DNA of 64,000 nucleotides from Microbacterium testaceum (GTDB lineage: Bacteria; Actinomycetota; Actinomycetes; Actinomycetales; Microbacteriaceae). Under the pieces are notes generated by a model. The model did not search any database, was not told where the DNA came from, and saw only the letters and a program-made list of their open reading frames with translations. The DNA is taken from positions 186,001-250,000 of the forward strand of contig NZ_JAJGNJ010000002.1 of NCBI RefSeq assembly GCF_020781835.1, in the 5' to 3' direction. Both the position numbers and the translations under genes were made by a program. Position 1 is the first letter of the stretch; every line of letters starts with the position of its first letter. Positions 51,679 to 60,589 of this stretch are shown here, in pieces.

Positions 51679-52383
51679 TCAATGCATGATCATGCCGCCG
51701 GTGACGTTGATCGCCTGGCCGGTGAGGTAGCCGCCGGCCGGTGACGCGAGGAAATAGGTCACTCCCGCGACGTCCTCGGGGACGCCCAGCCGCCCGAGCG
51801 GCGACTTCGCGCTCCACGCGGCGACGTCCGCCTCCGAGCGGGTGTCGGCGCCCATGTCGGTGAGCACGTACCCCGGGCACACCGCATTGACGGTGACGCC
51901 GTGGCATCCCCACTCCTGGGCCCCGGCGCGCGTGAGCGCGACGACCGCGGCCTTCGACGCGGCGTAGTGGCCTTCGCCTCCGCCGCCGTGCTTGGCGGCC
52001 ATGCTCGCGATGTTGACGATCGCCCCGTGGCCGGCCGCGAGCATGACGGGCGCGACCGTCTGCATCGTGACGAGGGTCGCGCGGGCGTTGATGTCGAGGA
52101 CGCGGTCCCAGTCATCGACGGTGATCTCGAGCAGCGAGACGTGCTGGAAGATCCCGGCGCAGTTCACGAGCACATCCACACCGCCGAGCGACTCGATCGC
52201 GGCGCCGACCGCGCGACGGGTGTCGAGCGGATCGAGCAGATCGACCGGGAAGAAGGATGCCTCGCCGCTCGCCGGGGCGCGCCGGTCCAGGACGGCGACG
52301 TCCGCGCCGTCGGACGCGAAGCGCTCCACGATCGCAGCGCCGATGCCGCCGGAACCCCCGGTCACGATGACGCGCTGGGACAT
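51679..52383 (-). CDS. Short-chain dehydrogenase/reductase
   Basis: 234 aa. TGGSGGIG (8-15) NAD(P) motif, NCAGI, catalytic Ser127, Tyr140 and Lys144 (YAASK). GRLGVPEDVAGVTYFLASP and TGQAINVTGGM complete the classical SDR. Glucose/ribitol or 3-oxoacyl-type substrate cannot be assigned. AAGGAG precedes the ATG. Confidence 0.93.
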   Translation of the reverse strand: MSQRVIVTGGSGGIGAAIVERFASDGADVAVLDRRAPASGEASFFPVDLLDPLDTRRAVGAAIESLGGVDVLVNCAGIFQHVSLLEITVDDWDRVLDINARATLVTMQTVAPVMLAAGHGAIVNIASMAAKHGGGGEGHYAASKAAVVALTRAGAQEWGCHGVTVNAVCPGYVLTDMGADTRSEADVAAWSAKSPLGRLGVPEDVAGVTYFLASPAGGYLTGQAINVTGGMIMH

Positions 52384-52489
52384 GGCACTCCTTCCGGGGC
52401 GTCGGGGTCGCCCGTCGGCGTCACCGTACGCCCGGGGGCGAACGCTCCGGCGACGCCGGTGTTTCGGCGGCGTAACGCGCTCCGGGGGC

Positions 52490-52975
52490 TCAATCGGCCA
52501 GAAGCGCCCACACGGCGGCGGCATCGATCTCGCGCCGAGCATCGGTGCCGCGGGAGCGCCACGCGTCGCGGTCGAACACGAACGCGCGGGTGACCTCGAG
52601 CACGTAGAGGCGTTTGGTGGGCACGGCGAGCACCGCAGCCGGGTCGTCGTCTCCGGCGTCGCGCGGCAGACGGGCGGCCAAGACCCCGCGGATCGCCGCG
52701 GCCTCGGCATCCACTTCCCGTGCGGCGAACGCGAGCTGCACACCGTCGGCGTCGGCCGACGCCGCAGACGAGTCGAACACGACCCCGGATGCCACACCCG
52801 ACGCCGCGATCGCCCGGGCGTGGCGGGACGAGACGTCGGACTCGACGTACAGACCGCGGGGGAGGAGTCGGTACTGCGCCGCCGCCGTCCAGGGTCCGTC
52901 GGCGTCGGCCGTGCCGATCACGACGAAACGCTGCGCGCGCAGGATCGCCGCCGCGCGCTGCTCGAGAGAGGGCAT
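52490..52975 (-). CDS. Pyridoxamine 5'-phosphate oxidase-like protein (split barrel)
   Basis: 161 aa. FVVIGTADADGPWTAAAQYR and the following GLYVESDVSSRHARAI are the FMN-binding split-barrel start; the remainder has KRLYVLEVTRAFVFD. Possibly FMN-binding; function unknown. The family assignment rests on the N-terminal half. Confidence 0.65.
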   Translation of the reverse strand: MPSLEQRAAAILRAQRFVVIGTADADGPWTAAAQYRLLPRGLYVESDVSSRHARAIAASGVASGVVFDSSAASADADGVQLAFAAREVDAEAAAIRGVLAARLPRDAGDDDPAAVLAVPTKRLYVLEVTRAFVFDRDAWRSRGTDARREIDAAAVWALLAD

Positions 52976-53215
52976 GCGGCCATCGTGCTGTCCGCCCGCG
53001 TCGTCGGCGTTTCCGTGCCGTAACGCTTGCCCGCCGTCGCGCGCACACCCCGTGCGCCGGTTCTACGCTCGGTCTGGTCGGCTCAGCCCGTCGGCGCGTG
53101 TCCAGACGCGTGGACGGAGCCGCGTGGCATCCGCGTGTCCGGGCCACGGGAGCCCGACGCCCTCGCCCGCCCAGCCGGCGTGGTCACCGACTCCGATCAG
53201 ACCCCGAGGAACACC

Positions 53216-54253
53216 GTGAGCGACAGCGTCCACCCCGCGATCACCGACCCCGACGTGCGTGCGCACCTCGCGCGTCTCGCGGCGCACGCGGGAACGATCC
53301 CGTCCGGGGCCACGGATGCCGAGGGCCACGACGCCGCGCGGATCGCCGAACTGCGCGCGAACCCGTCGTGGGTACGGCTGCCCGACGACGACGTCGTCGA
53401 GTCGATCGACGCCGCCGACGGCGACCTCGCGCTGCGGTTGTACCGGCCGCGCGCCGGGCACCGTGGAACCCTCGTGTTCGCGCACGGCGGCGGATGGGTC
53501 GCGGGCGACCTCGACAACAACGACGCCCTGTGCCGCGCGCTCGCCGCCGCGACCGAGGCGCAGGTGCTCAGCGTCGACTACCGCCTCGCCCCGGAGGACC
53601 CCTTCCCCGCCGGGCTGGACGATCTCGACCGCGCGCTCCGCTTCGCGGCTGCCGGCGCGGGCGGGCTCGTCACCGAACCCGAGCTCCTGGGCGTCGCGGG
53701 GCACAGCGCCGGGGGCAACCTCGCCGCCGCGCTGGCGCTGCGCTCGCGCGCGGGCCGGGCCCCCGGCATCCGGGTCCAGGTTCTGCTGTGCCCCGTGCTC
53801 GACGCGCCCGACCTCGACCGCCCGAGCTACCGCGCCCATACCGAGAACCTCCCGCTGACCGCGCGCGGCATGCAGTGGTACTGGGGGCTGTACCTCGGGG
53901 ACGCCGCGGGCTCGGGCTCTGCAGCGGAGGCCGCGGGTGTGCGCCGCGCCGCGCTCGCCGGCACCGCGGCGGAGCGGGATGCCGATGCCGACGGCGCGGT
54001 GCCCGTCGAAGCCGCGCCGCTGCGCGCGCGGGAGCTCACCGGCTCGGCTCCGGCGGTCATCGTCGCGGCGGGCGTCGACCCGCTCTCGGACGAAGCCGAG
54101 GAGTACGCCGAGCGGTTGGCGGCATCCGGAACCCCCGTGGAGTTCGTGCGGCGCGAGGGCGTTCCGCACCTGTTCCTCGTGTTCCCCTCGACCCCCGCCC
54201 GTGACGCCGTGCTGGCGGCGATCGCCCCGGCGGTGCAGGCGGCGTTCGCCTGA
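53216..54253 (+). CDS. HSL-type alpha/beta hydrolase (esterase/lipase)
   Basis: 345 aa from GTG 53216 with GAGGA five bases upstream. Oxyanion HGGGW at 90-94, GHSAGGN with Ser164, VDYRLAPEDPFPA and late Asp/His in AGVDPLSDEAEEYAERL and GVPHLFL. A class IV (hormone-sensitive lipase-like) esterase. The upstream open extension lacks a ribosome site. Located between PPOX-like and purine amidohydrolase genes. Confidence 0.92.
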   Translation: MSDSVHPAITDPDVRAHLARLAAHAGTIPSGATDAEGHDAARIAELRANPSWVRLPDDDVVESIDAADGDLALRLYRPRAGHRGTLVFAHGGGWVAGDLDNNDALCRALAAATEAQVLSVDYRLAPEDPFPAGLDDLDRALRFAAAGAGGLVTEPELLGVAGHSAGGNLAAALALRSRAGRAPGIRVQVLLCPVLDAPDLDRPSYRAHTENLPLTARGMQWYWGLYLGDAAGSGSAAEAAGVRRAALAGTAAERDADADGAVPVEAAPLRARELTGSAPAVIVAAGVDPLSDEAEEYAERLAASGTPVEFVRREGVPHLFLVFPSTPARDAVLAAIAPAVQAAFA

Positions 54254-54263
54254 GTCTCCCTCG

Positions 54264-54482
54264 ACCTCGTCCCACTTGTGGTGGGTTGTGTGGCCGCCAG
54301 GCGACCACTTGTGGGACATGATCCGCCACGAGTGGGACGCGCAGCGGGTTCGCGGGAGTCGCTCGAGCGATGCCCGTCTTCTCGGGCAATGTCCCACTTC
54401 TCGAGCAATGTCCCACTTGTGGTGGGTTGGGCGCCTCGCAACCGGCCATAAGTGGGACGCACTGCGTCATAAGTGGGACGAC
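54264..54482. repeat. Family C inverted repeats (about three partial copies)
   Basis: GTCCCACTTGTGG…CACTTGTGGGACATG…GAGTGGGAC (54267-54338), then TGTCCCACTT twice (54391, 54410) facing ATAAGTGGGAC twice (about 54450 and 54470). They fill the gap between the esterase and the purine-related amidohydrolase gene. Confidence 0.85.
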
Positions 54483-54512
54483 GACCGCCCGCAAAACCCC
54501 CGCCGCACGGCC

Positions 54513-54553
54513 GGAACACCGCGGAAACACGGCATTGTTACCGTCATCAACAT
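54513..54553. promoter_or_regulatory. Purine/nitrogen element upstream of the amidohydrolase
   Basis: Plus strand: GGAAC-accgcg-GAAAC (GlnR-like, one mismatch) followed by GTTAC. The reverse complement of 54537-54553 matches the allB element in 17 of 18 bases (ATGTTGATGACGGTWACA). The right end overlaps the start codon. Confidence 0.55.
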
Positions 54554-55928
54554 GTCGCTTCTGGTTACGAATGCACGCCTCATCACGGTCCCCGCGGGCA
54601 CCGACGACCCCGGCTACATCGAGCGCGGATACATGCTCGTCCAGGACGGACGCATCGCCGCGATCGGCGCCGGCGACCCCGATCCGGGACTCACCGCCGA
54701 CGAGATCCTCGACGTGGACGGCAAGTTCGTCGCCCCCGGGTTCGTGTCGTCGCACAGCCACCTCTTCACCAGCGGCTCGCGCGGGCTCGGCGTCGACCAG
54801 ACGCTCTACGGCTGGTGCACGTCGATGTTCAGCGTGCTCAACAACGCCTCGCCCGACCAGATCTACTGGGCGACGCTGCACGGCTCACTGGACTTCCTCG
54901 CCAACGGCGTGACCACCGCCTACAACTTCACCGACCCGCTGCTGCCGTGGGAGCCGATGGTCGACGGCAAGCGCGCCGACGGCGGCGGTACGCTGCGCGA
55001 TCACGCCTGGCACACGCGTCAGGCCGACGGATGCTACGACGCCGGCCTGCGCTTCGTCGACTCCATCGCTCTGGATGCCACCGTCGGCACCGACGACGAG
55101 ATCTTCGGCCGGTTCGAGGCATCCCTCGACCACGTCCTCGCGATGGACCCGGACATCGCGCTCGGCGCGTCGATCATGGGGCAGGTGCAGTGGTCGACCC
55201 GGCCGGATGCCGCCGAGATCGAGGTCGCGGTCATGGACCGCTTCGGCGTCACCAACCAGGCGCACTTCCTCGAGACGTACGAGGCGATCGAGCACCAGCA
55301 GACGAAGTTCCAGCTGTACAAGAACGCCGGAGCGCTGCGGCCGGGCATGATGTTCGGGCACTTCATCCAGACCACGCCCGAGATCATCCAGGATGCCGCC
55401 GCCGGCGGCGCCGCGATGTCATGGCAGCCCGCGTCCAACGGACGTCTGGCGTCGGGCGTCGCGCACGTGCCCGAGATGCTCGACCTCGGCATGAAGGTCG
55501 GCATGGGCCTCGACGACCAGGCCTGCACCGACGTCGCCGACCCGTGGCAGAACATGCGCATGGGCATGTTCATGCAGCGCGCCCGCACCCACGACCCGCT
55601 GTCGATGATGCCCGAGCGCGTGCTGCGCCTGCACACCCTGGGAGGCGCCGAGATCATGGGCGTCGACGACCGCGTCGGCAGCCTCGAGGTCGGCAAGTTC
55701 GCCGACTTCGTCGTGGTCGACCCGCGTCTGCCCGACGTCGGTCCGCTGTGGAACCCCGTGCGCAGCTACGTCCTCGCGTGCGGCCTGCGCAACCTGAAGC
55801 AGGTGTACGTCGGCGGCAAGCTCGTGAACGAGAACGGTGTCTCCACGAACCCGCTCGCGGAAGAGGCCTCGCACGTGCTGCACACGCAGCTGCCGGCGCT
55901 GGCGGACGAGTTCGGCGTCATCCTGTAG
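54552..55928 (+). CDS. Amidohydrolase of the TRZ/ATZ-(oxo)guanine deaminase-type superfamily
   Basis: 458 aa. Metal motif SSHSHLFTSGSRGLG with His68 and His70, the later HLETYEAIEHQQTKF and LDLGMKVGMGLDDQACTD (metal/catalytic region), and the end FADFVVVDPRLPDVGPLWNPV typical of aminohydrolases with a composite beta domain. Deaminates a purine, pyrimidine or triazine-like ring; purine substrate is inferred from the shared promoter element. Histidines of the cytosine deaminase-like site are present. The start codon is inside the regulatory element. Confidence 0.75.
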   Translation: MSLLVTNARLITVPAGTDDPGYIERGYMLVQDGRIAAIGAGDPDPGLTADEILDVDGKFVAPGFVSSHSHLFTSGSRGLGVDQTLYGWCTSMFSVLNNASPDQIYWATLHGSLDFLANGVTTAYNFTDPLLPWEPMVDGKRADGGGTLRDHAWHTRQADGCYDAGLRFVDSIALDATVGTDDEIFGRFEASLDHVLAMDPDIALGASIMGQVQWSTRPDAAEIEVAVMDRFGVTNQAHFLETYEAIEHQQTKFQLYKNAGALRPGMMFGHFIQTTPEIIQDAAAGGAAMSWQPASNGRLASGVAHVPEMLDLGMKVGMGLDDQACTDVADPWQNMRMGMFMQRARTHDPLSMMPERVLRLHTLGGAEIMGVDDRVGSLEVGKFADFVVVDPRLPDVGPLWNPVRSYVLACGLRNLKQVYVGGKLVNENGVSTNPLAEEASHVLHTQLPALADEFGVIL

Positions 55929-55932
55929 CGAA

Positions 55933-55950
55933 CCGCGCACCGGTGCGCGG
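55933..55950 (+). terminator. Palindromic hairpin after the amidohydrolase gene
   Basis: CCGCGCACC-GGTGCGCGG is a perfect 18-bp palindrome five bases after the stop, with no T-tract. Confidence 0.5.
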
Positions 55951-56083
55951 GCGGCGCGCTCGCGGTGAGGTGAGTGCCCGCAGGCCGCTGGCGAGCGTCA
56001 TCGACGCTTGAGCCACCCCACGCGATGACGTGTCGGCCGCGCTCGCACTCGCGCCCGCGTGCGGAGCGTGCCAGCCTGTGCAC

Positions 56084-56872
56084 ATGCGCACGACCATCGC
56101 CGACCTCGACGTCCACACCTCGACCGACGACGTCGCCGGACGCGACGTGCTCCTCTGGCACCACGGCTCGCCGCAGACGGGGGCGATCCTGCCGCCGGTG
56201 CAGGCCGCCGCAGACGCCCACGGTCTCGCGGTCGTCTCGGTCGCCCGGCCCGCGTACGCCGGGTCGCCGCGCATCCCCGGCCGCAGCGTCGCCGACGTGG
56301 CGGAGGGGCTACGACCGGTGCTCGAGGCCCTCGGTGTGGCATCCGTCGTCTCCGTCGGAGCCTCGGGCGGCGGCCCGCACGCGATCGCCTGCGCGGTGGC
56401 GATGCCGGCGCTGGTCCGGCGCGTGGTGACGTTCGCCTCGCCGGCGCCGTTCGACGGCAGCGACGCCTGGTTCGCGGGGATGCAGGTCCCGCAGGCCCTG
56501 CGAGCGGCAGCCGAGGGGGAAGACGCGCGTCGACGATTCGCCGAGATCGACGAGTTCGATCCGGCCTCGTTCGTGGATGCCGACTACGCGACGCTCGAGG
56601 GGGAGTGGGCCTCGCTCGGGGCAGACGTCGCGGCCTCCGAGCCGTATGGGATCGACGGGCTGATCGACGACGACCTCGCGTTCGCGCGGCCCTGGGGGTT
56701 CGCGCTCGAGGAGGTCGCGGCATCCGTTCTGCTCGTCCAGGGCGAGCGCGACCGGGTGATCCCGTCGCAGCACGCGCGGACGCTGGCCGCGGCCCTGCCC
56801 GACGCGACGCTCCACCTGCACCCCGACGACGGCCACGTCTCCGTGTTGCGGTATCTCAGCGCGGCCCTCTGA
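56084..56872 (+). CDS. Alpha/beta hydrolase
   Basis: 262 aa. WHHGSPQTGAILPPV oxyanion region, nucleophile elbow GASGGG in SVGASGGGPHAIACA, Asp near VQGERDRVIPSQHA and the late His in HPDDGHVSVLRYL. A GxSxG hydrolase with an unusual third glycine. Small-molecule substrate unknown; stands alone. Confidence 0.88.
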   Translation: MRTTIADLDVHTSTDDVAGRDVLLWHHGSPQTGAILPPVQAAADAHGLAVVSVARPAYAGSPRIPGRSVADVAEGLRPVLEALGVASVVSVGASGGGPHAIACAVAMPALVRRVVTFASPAPFDGSDAWFAGMQVPQALRAAAEGEDARRRFAEIDEFDPASFVDADYATLEGEWASLGADVAASEPYGIDGLIDDDLAFARPWGFALEEVAASVLLVQGERDRVIPSQHARTLAAALPDATLHLHPDDGHVSVLRYLSAAL

Positions 56873-56881
56873 CGCGTCCGC

Positions 56882-57595
56882 TCAGTCGGGCGGCGGCGGG
56901 GCCAGCCGGTACAGGATGCGCGGACGACCGCGCGCGCCGTAGCGGTGAGCGAGGTCGAGGACGCCGGTGGTGACGAGGTGCTCGAGGTACCGCTGCGCGG
57001 TGGCGCGCGAGAGCCCGCAGGCGGCGGCGACATCGGCCGCCGAGACGAGGGTCACCGGATCGAGCGCCGCCCGCACCCGCTCCAGGGTCACGGGGGCCAG
57101 TCCCTTGGGGAGAGCGGTCGGGGCCGGGCGGTCGGGTAGCCGGACGGTTCCGGTGCCGAGCAGCCGGTCGATGTCGCCCTGGCTGAGCGACCGGTCCCGG
57201 TCGGCCTCGGCTCGCGCACGTCGTTCCACACGGTAGGTCTCGAGACGCTGGCGCAGCGTCTCCTCGGTGAACGGCTTCACGAGGTAGCCGATCACGTGGG
57301 CCGCGAGGGCCTGTCGCACGGTCACCTGGTCCTGCGACGAGCTGATGACCAGCACGTCGATCCCCTCGGCGCCGAGCGTCCGCAGACGGTGCAGCACCTC
57401 GACGCCGCTGATGTCGGGCAGGCGCATGTCCAGCAGCACCAGGTCGACGCCGCCGAGGGCCTGCGCCGCCGCCGCCTCGCCACTGCCCGCCGAACCCACG
57501 ACGGTGAATCCCGGAGCGCCCGTGACGTAGCGTCCGTGCAGGGCGCGGGCGGCGGCGTCGTCGTCGACGACGAGGACGCGGATCCGGTCGGTCAT
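56882..57595 (-). CDS. Response regulator, CitB/DcuR type
   Basis: 237 aa. Receiver domain with DDD (11-13), phospho-acceptor Asp56 and Lys107 (LVKPFTEE). C-terminal winged helix with VSAADVAAACGLSRATAQRY and LDLAHRYGARGRPRILYRL, the DcuR/CitB/DpiA class rather than OmpR. Partner of the kinase with ATGA overlap. Expected to control the divergent tct genes. Confidence 0.93.
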   Translation of the reverse strand: MTDRIRVLVVDDDAAARALHGRYVTGAPGFTVVGSAGSGEAAAAQALGGVDLVLLDMRLPDISGVEVLHRLRTLGAEGIDVLVISSSQDQVTVRQALAAHVIGYLVKPFTEETLRQRLETYRVERRARAEADRDRSLSQGDIDRLLGTGTVRLPDRPAPTALPKGLAPVTLERVRAALDPVTLVSAADVAAACGLSRATAQRYLEHLVTTGVLDLAHRYGARGRPRILYRLAPPPPD

Positions 57596-58872
57596 CGCGG
57601 CGCCGCCATCTCGAACGCGAAACGGGTCCCGCCCCACGCAGACCGGGTGACGAGGATCTCCCCCTCGCGCTCGGTGACCGCCCGGCGCACCACGGCGAGA
57701 CCGATCCCGCGGCCCGTGCCGCTCGGGTCGGGCTTCGACGTGTAGCCGCGGGTGAACGCGCGCTCCACATCACGGGGGTCCAAGCCCGGTCCGTCGTCAT
57801 CGACCGCGCCGAGCAGCACGTCGCCGACGAGATCGAGCGTGCAGCGCACGCGCGAGGCGCCCGACTCGGCGGCGTTGCGGCACAGGTTCGTGAGGATCAG
57901 GACGACGGTCTCATCGATCGGGGTATCGCGGTCGATTCGCACCTCCAAGCGCGCTCCTCGCGCCGACACCTCGCTGCGCAGCGCCTCGATGCTGGCGTTC
58001 ACGAGCGAGGCATCCAGTCGCGCATCGGACGGTTCACGTGGCGCGAGGCCGGGCATCGCGTCGGAGATGTAGGTCAGCGCGTCGCGGGTGTCGCCGTGCG
58101 AGATGAGGCCGTGCAGCACGTGCAGCCGCGTGCCGAACTCGTGCGCCTGCTCACGCAGGGCCACCGTCGTGCGCGCCGTCTGCTCCTGTTCGGCGGCCAG
58201 CGCGTCCAGGCGCCGGAAACGTCGCTCGATCGCCGCGGCCAGCAGCGACGATGCGAGGGTCCCGACCACGAGCGCCGCCAGCGCCCACGGCAGCAGATCT
58301 CCGAGCGCCTCGTCGCGATCGGACAGGATGCTCGACTCCAGCACCCCGACGGCGACCATCCCCACCACCGCGTTCCCGTCACGGATCGGGACCTTCGCGC
58401 GCAGCGAGCTGCCCGAGGGTCCGGTCTCGGTGCCGAGGAACGGCGTCCCCGCCAGCACGCTCGCATTGGTCGTCTCGACCTGCAGACCTCGCTGCGCGCT
58501 CGAGGGATGCGTGATGCGGACGCCCTCGTCGTCGGTGATCACGACGTAGAAGACGCCGGTGGTCCGCTCGATCAGGTCGGCCAGCGGCTGCAGCGTCGCG
58601 GTGGCCTCGGCGAGATCGTCCGCGTCGGCGAGCCGCGCGTCCGTCCCGAGGGAGGAGACGGATGCCACGGTGGTGCGCACGTCATCGAGTCCGGCCAGGC
58701 TCGACGCGACGTCGTAGACCCGCTCGGCGGTGTCGTCCCGGATGTGACGCTCCTGCACCGACGCCGCGATGAGCGTCGTGATCCCCACGGCGGTGAGCAC
58801 GATCAGGCTCGGCAGCACGACCAGGCCGCGGCGGATCAGCCGGGCGGGAACCGAAGGGCGGGGGTCGGGCAT
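57592..58872 (-). CDS. Sensor histidine kinase, CitA/DcuS type
   Basis: 426 aa. Two membrane helices (about 16-37 and 197-216) border a Cache/PAS-like periplasmic domain for carboxylates; then the CitA-type H-box REQAHEFGTRLHVLHGL and HATPase_c with NLCRNAAES, DDGPGLDPRDVERAF and GTGRGIGLAVVRR. Senses di/tricarboxylates in the known members. Located next to tctCBA. Confidence 0.93.
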   Translation of the reverse strand: MPDPRPSVPARLIRRGLVVLPSLIVLTAVGITTLIAASVQERHIRDDTAERVYDVASSLAGLDDVRTTVASVSSLGTDARLADADDLAEATATLQPLADLIERTTGVFYVVITDDEGVRITHPSSAQRGLQVETTNASVLAGTPFLGTETGPSGSSLRAKVPIRDGNAVVGMVAVGVLESSILSDRDEALGDLLPWALAALVVGTLASSLLAAAIERRFRRLDALAAEQEQTARTTVALREQAHEFGTRLHVLHGLISHGDTRDALTYISDAMPGLAPREPSDARLDASLVNASIEALRSEVSARGARLEVRIDRDTPIDETVVLILTNLCRNAAESGASRVRCTLDLVGDVLLGAVDDDGPGLDPRDVERAFTRGYTSKPDPSGTGRGIGLAVVRRAVTEREGEILVTRSAWGGTRFAFEMAAPR

Positions 58873-58952
58873 GGCAGGGACATTCTCTCGTGCGCAATAT
58901 GAGCACAAAGCGACCGGGGGGTGCGTCGTGATCGTCTCCCTGCGAGCGTCGT

Positions 58953-58977
58953 GACGTTCTGCGAGACGACGACGTTC
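58953..58977. promoter_or_regulatory. Direct repeat GACGTTC in the divergent tct/regulator gap
   Basis: GACGTTC at 58953 and 58971 (18 bp start to start) just before the tctC ribosome site; a candidate site for the CitB-type regulator. Confidence 0.4.
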
Positions 58978-58993
58978 GCAAGGAGGAGCTGTG

Positions 58994-60028
58994 ATGACGG
59001 AGCCTACGCCCCCCATCGTCCGCGATCACGCGCCCACGCCCCCGACCCCCCGGAGTCGGTGGATCGGCCGTGCCGTCGGCGGAGCGGTCGCCGTGACGGC
59101 GATCGCGGTCGCCGCGTACGGGTCGGTCACCTCGGCCGCCGCCGGCGACGACATCCACGCGTCGATGACGATCATCGCGCCGGCCGCGGCCGGCGGCGGG
59201 TGGGACGGCGTGGCCCGAGAGCTGCAGCAGGCGCAGAAGGCCAACGGGCTCGTCAACAACGTGCAGGTGGTGAACATGCCGGGTGCCGGCGGCACGATCG
59301 CCCTCGGCAACGTGTCGGTGCTGAGCGGGCAGGCGAACAATCTGCTCGTCGGAGGCACGGGTCTGCTGGCCGCGACCGTGCAGTTCGACTCCGCGGCGAC
59401 GCTGGACGACGTCACCCCTCTGGCCGTGATGGTGGAGGAGTACGACGTCATCGTCGTACCGGCGGACTCGCCGTTCCAGACGCTGGACGACCTCGTGCAG
59501 GCGTGGAAGGCCGACCCGCGGGCGCTCCCGTGGACGGGCGGAGGATCCTTCGACCAGCTCGTCGTCGCGGACCTGGCGCTCGCCGCGGGCATCACGCCCG
59601 CCGACATGACGTACATCTCGTCCGACGGCGGTGGGGAGGCCATCCAGGCGCTTCTCAACGGCACCGCTCAGGCGGCCGCGGGCGGCTACCCCGACAACAT
59701 CGACCAGATCGAGTCGGGACGGCTGCGCGCCCTCGCCCTCGTCGCCGACGAACCCCTGGAGGGCGTCGACATCCCGACCGCCGCGGAGCAGGGCTACGAC
59801 GTGAACCTCACGAACTGGCGCATGCTCGCCGCCCCGAGCGGGCTGAGCGACGAGCAGGTGGGCGACCTGACCGAGCTGGTGCTCGAGTCGACCGCGACCC
59901 CCGAGTGGGCCGACGCCCGCGCGCGCTACCACTGGACCGAGCGTCTCATCACGGGCGAGGACCTCACGGCGTTCCTCGCCGAGGAGCGTTCCCGCATCGA
60001 GCGACTGTACGAGGAGATGGGCCTGTGA
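58994..60028 (+). CDS. tctC: TctC tricarboxylate-binding protein
   Basis: 344 aa from ATG 58994 (AGGAGG seven bases upstream). A membrane anchor at about 27-50 and a Bug/TctC substrate-binding fold with IIAPAAAGGGWDGVARELQQ (the family loop for the carboxylate), NMPGAGGTIALGNV and DVTPLAVMVEEYDVIVVP. Extracytoplasmic receptor of the tripartite tricarboxylate transporter. TGATG overlap with tctB. Confidence 0.95.
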   Translation: MTEPTPPIVRDHAPTPPTPRSRWIGRAVGGAVAVTAIAVAAYGSVTSAAAGDDIHASMTIIAPAAAGGGWDGVARELQQAQKANGLVNNVQVVNMPGAGGTIALGNVSVLSGQANNLLVGGTGLLAATVQFDSAATLDDVTPLAVMVEEYDVIVVPADSPFQTLDDLVQAWKADPRALPWTGGGSFDQLVVADLALAAGITPADMTYISSDGGGEAIQALLNGTAQAAAGGYPDNIDQIESGRLRALALVADEPLEGVDIPTAAEQGYDVNLTNWRMLAAPSGLSDEQVGDLTELVLESTATPEWADARARYHWTERLITGEDLTAFLAEERSRIERLYEEMGL

Positions 60029-60588
60029 TGCCGTCGAACAACCCGACATCCGTCTCGGCGGTGGTGGGGAACAGGCTGCGATTCCACCGCGGTCGCGGGG
60101 CGTCCGGGATCGCCAAGGCGCTCGCCATGCCGTTGGTGCTCGCGGCCTTCGCGACGTACCTCGTCTACGGCATCGTCACCATGAAGGTGCCGCCCGCCGC
60201 CGCGTTCCCGGGGCCGCAGTTCTTCCCGGGCCTCATCGCCGCAGGGCTCTACGTCTTCGCCGTGATCCTCGGGATCGGCGCGGTGAGGGCGCTCGCCGCG
60301 AGCCCGACGACGGATGCGGGAGAGTCGGGCGAGCGCTCGGTCGGCGTCGACTGGCGGTCGTTCGCCTGGGTCGTGGGGTCGTTCCTCGCGTTCTCCTTCC
60401 TCCTCGGCATCCTGGGGTGGATCATCGCCGCGGCGCTGCTGTTCGCGGGGATCGCCCGCGGGTTCGGGCACGTCCGGCCGTTGTTCGCGCTGTTGGTCGG
60501 CGTGACGATCAGCTCCCTCACCTACATCGCGTTCGACATGGGCCTGGGTCTCTCCCTGCCCTCCGGCATCCTGGGATGGAGCTTCTGA
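60028..60588 (+). CDS. tctB: TctB small membrane subunit
   Basis: 186 aa with four membrane helices (about 32-50, 68-88, 113-135, 138-170). The PPAAAFPGPQFFPGLIAAGL turn is the TctB hallmark. Essential small integral subunit of the tripartite carrier with TctA and TctC. One base separates its stop from tctA. Confidence 0.93.
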   Translation: MPSNNPTSVSAVVGNRLRFHRGRGASGIAKALAMPLVLAAFATYLVYGIVTMKVPPAAAFPGPQFFPGLIAAGLYVFAVILGIGAVRALAASPTTDAGESGERSVGVDWRSFAWVVGSFLAFSFLLGILGWIIAAALLFAGIARGFGHVRPLFALLVGVTISSLTYIAFDMGLGLSLPSGILGWSF

Positions 60589-60589
60589 C

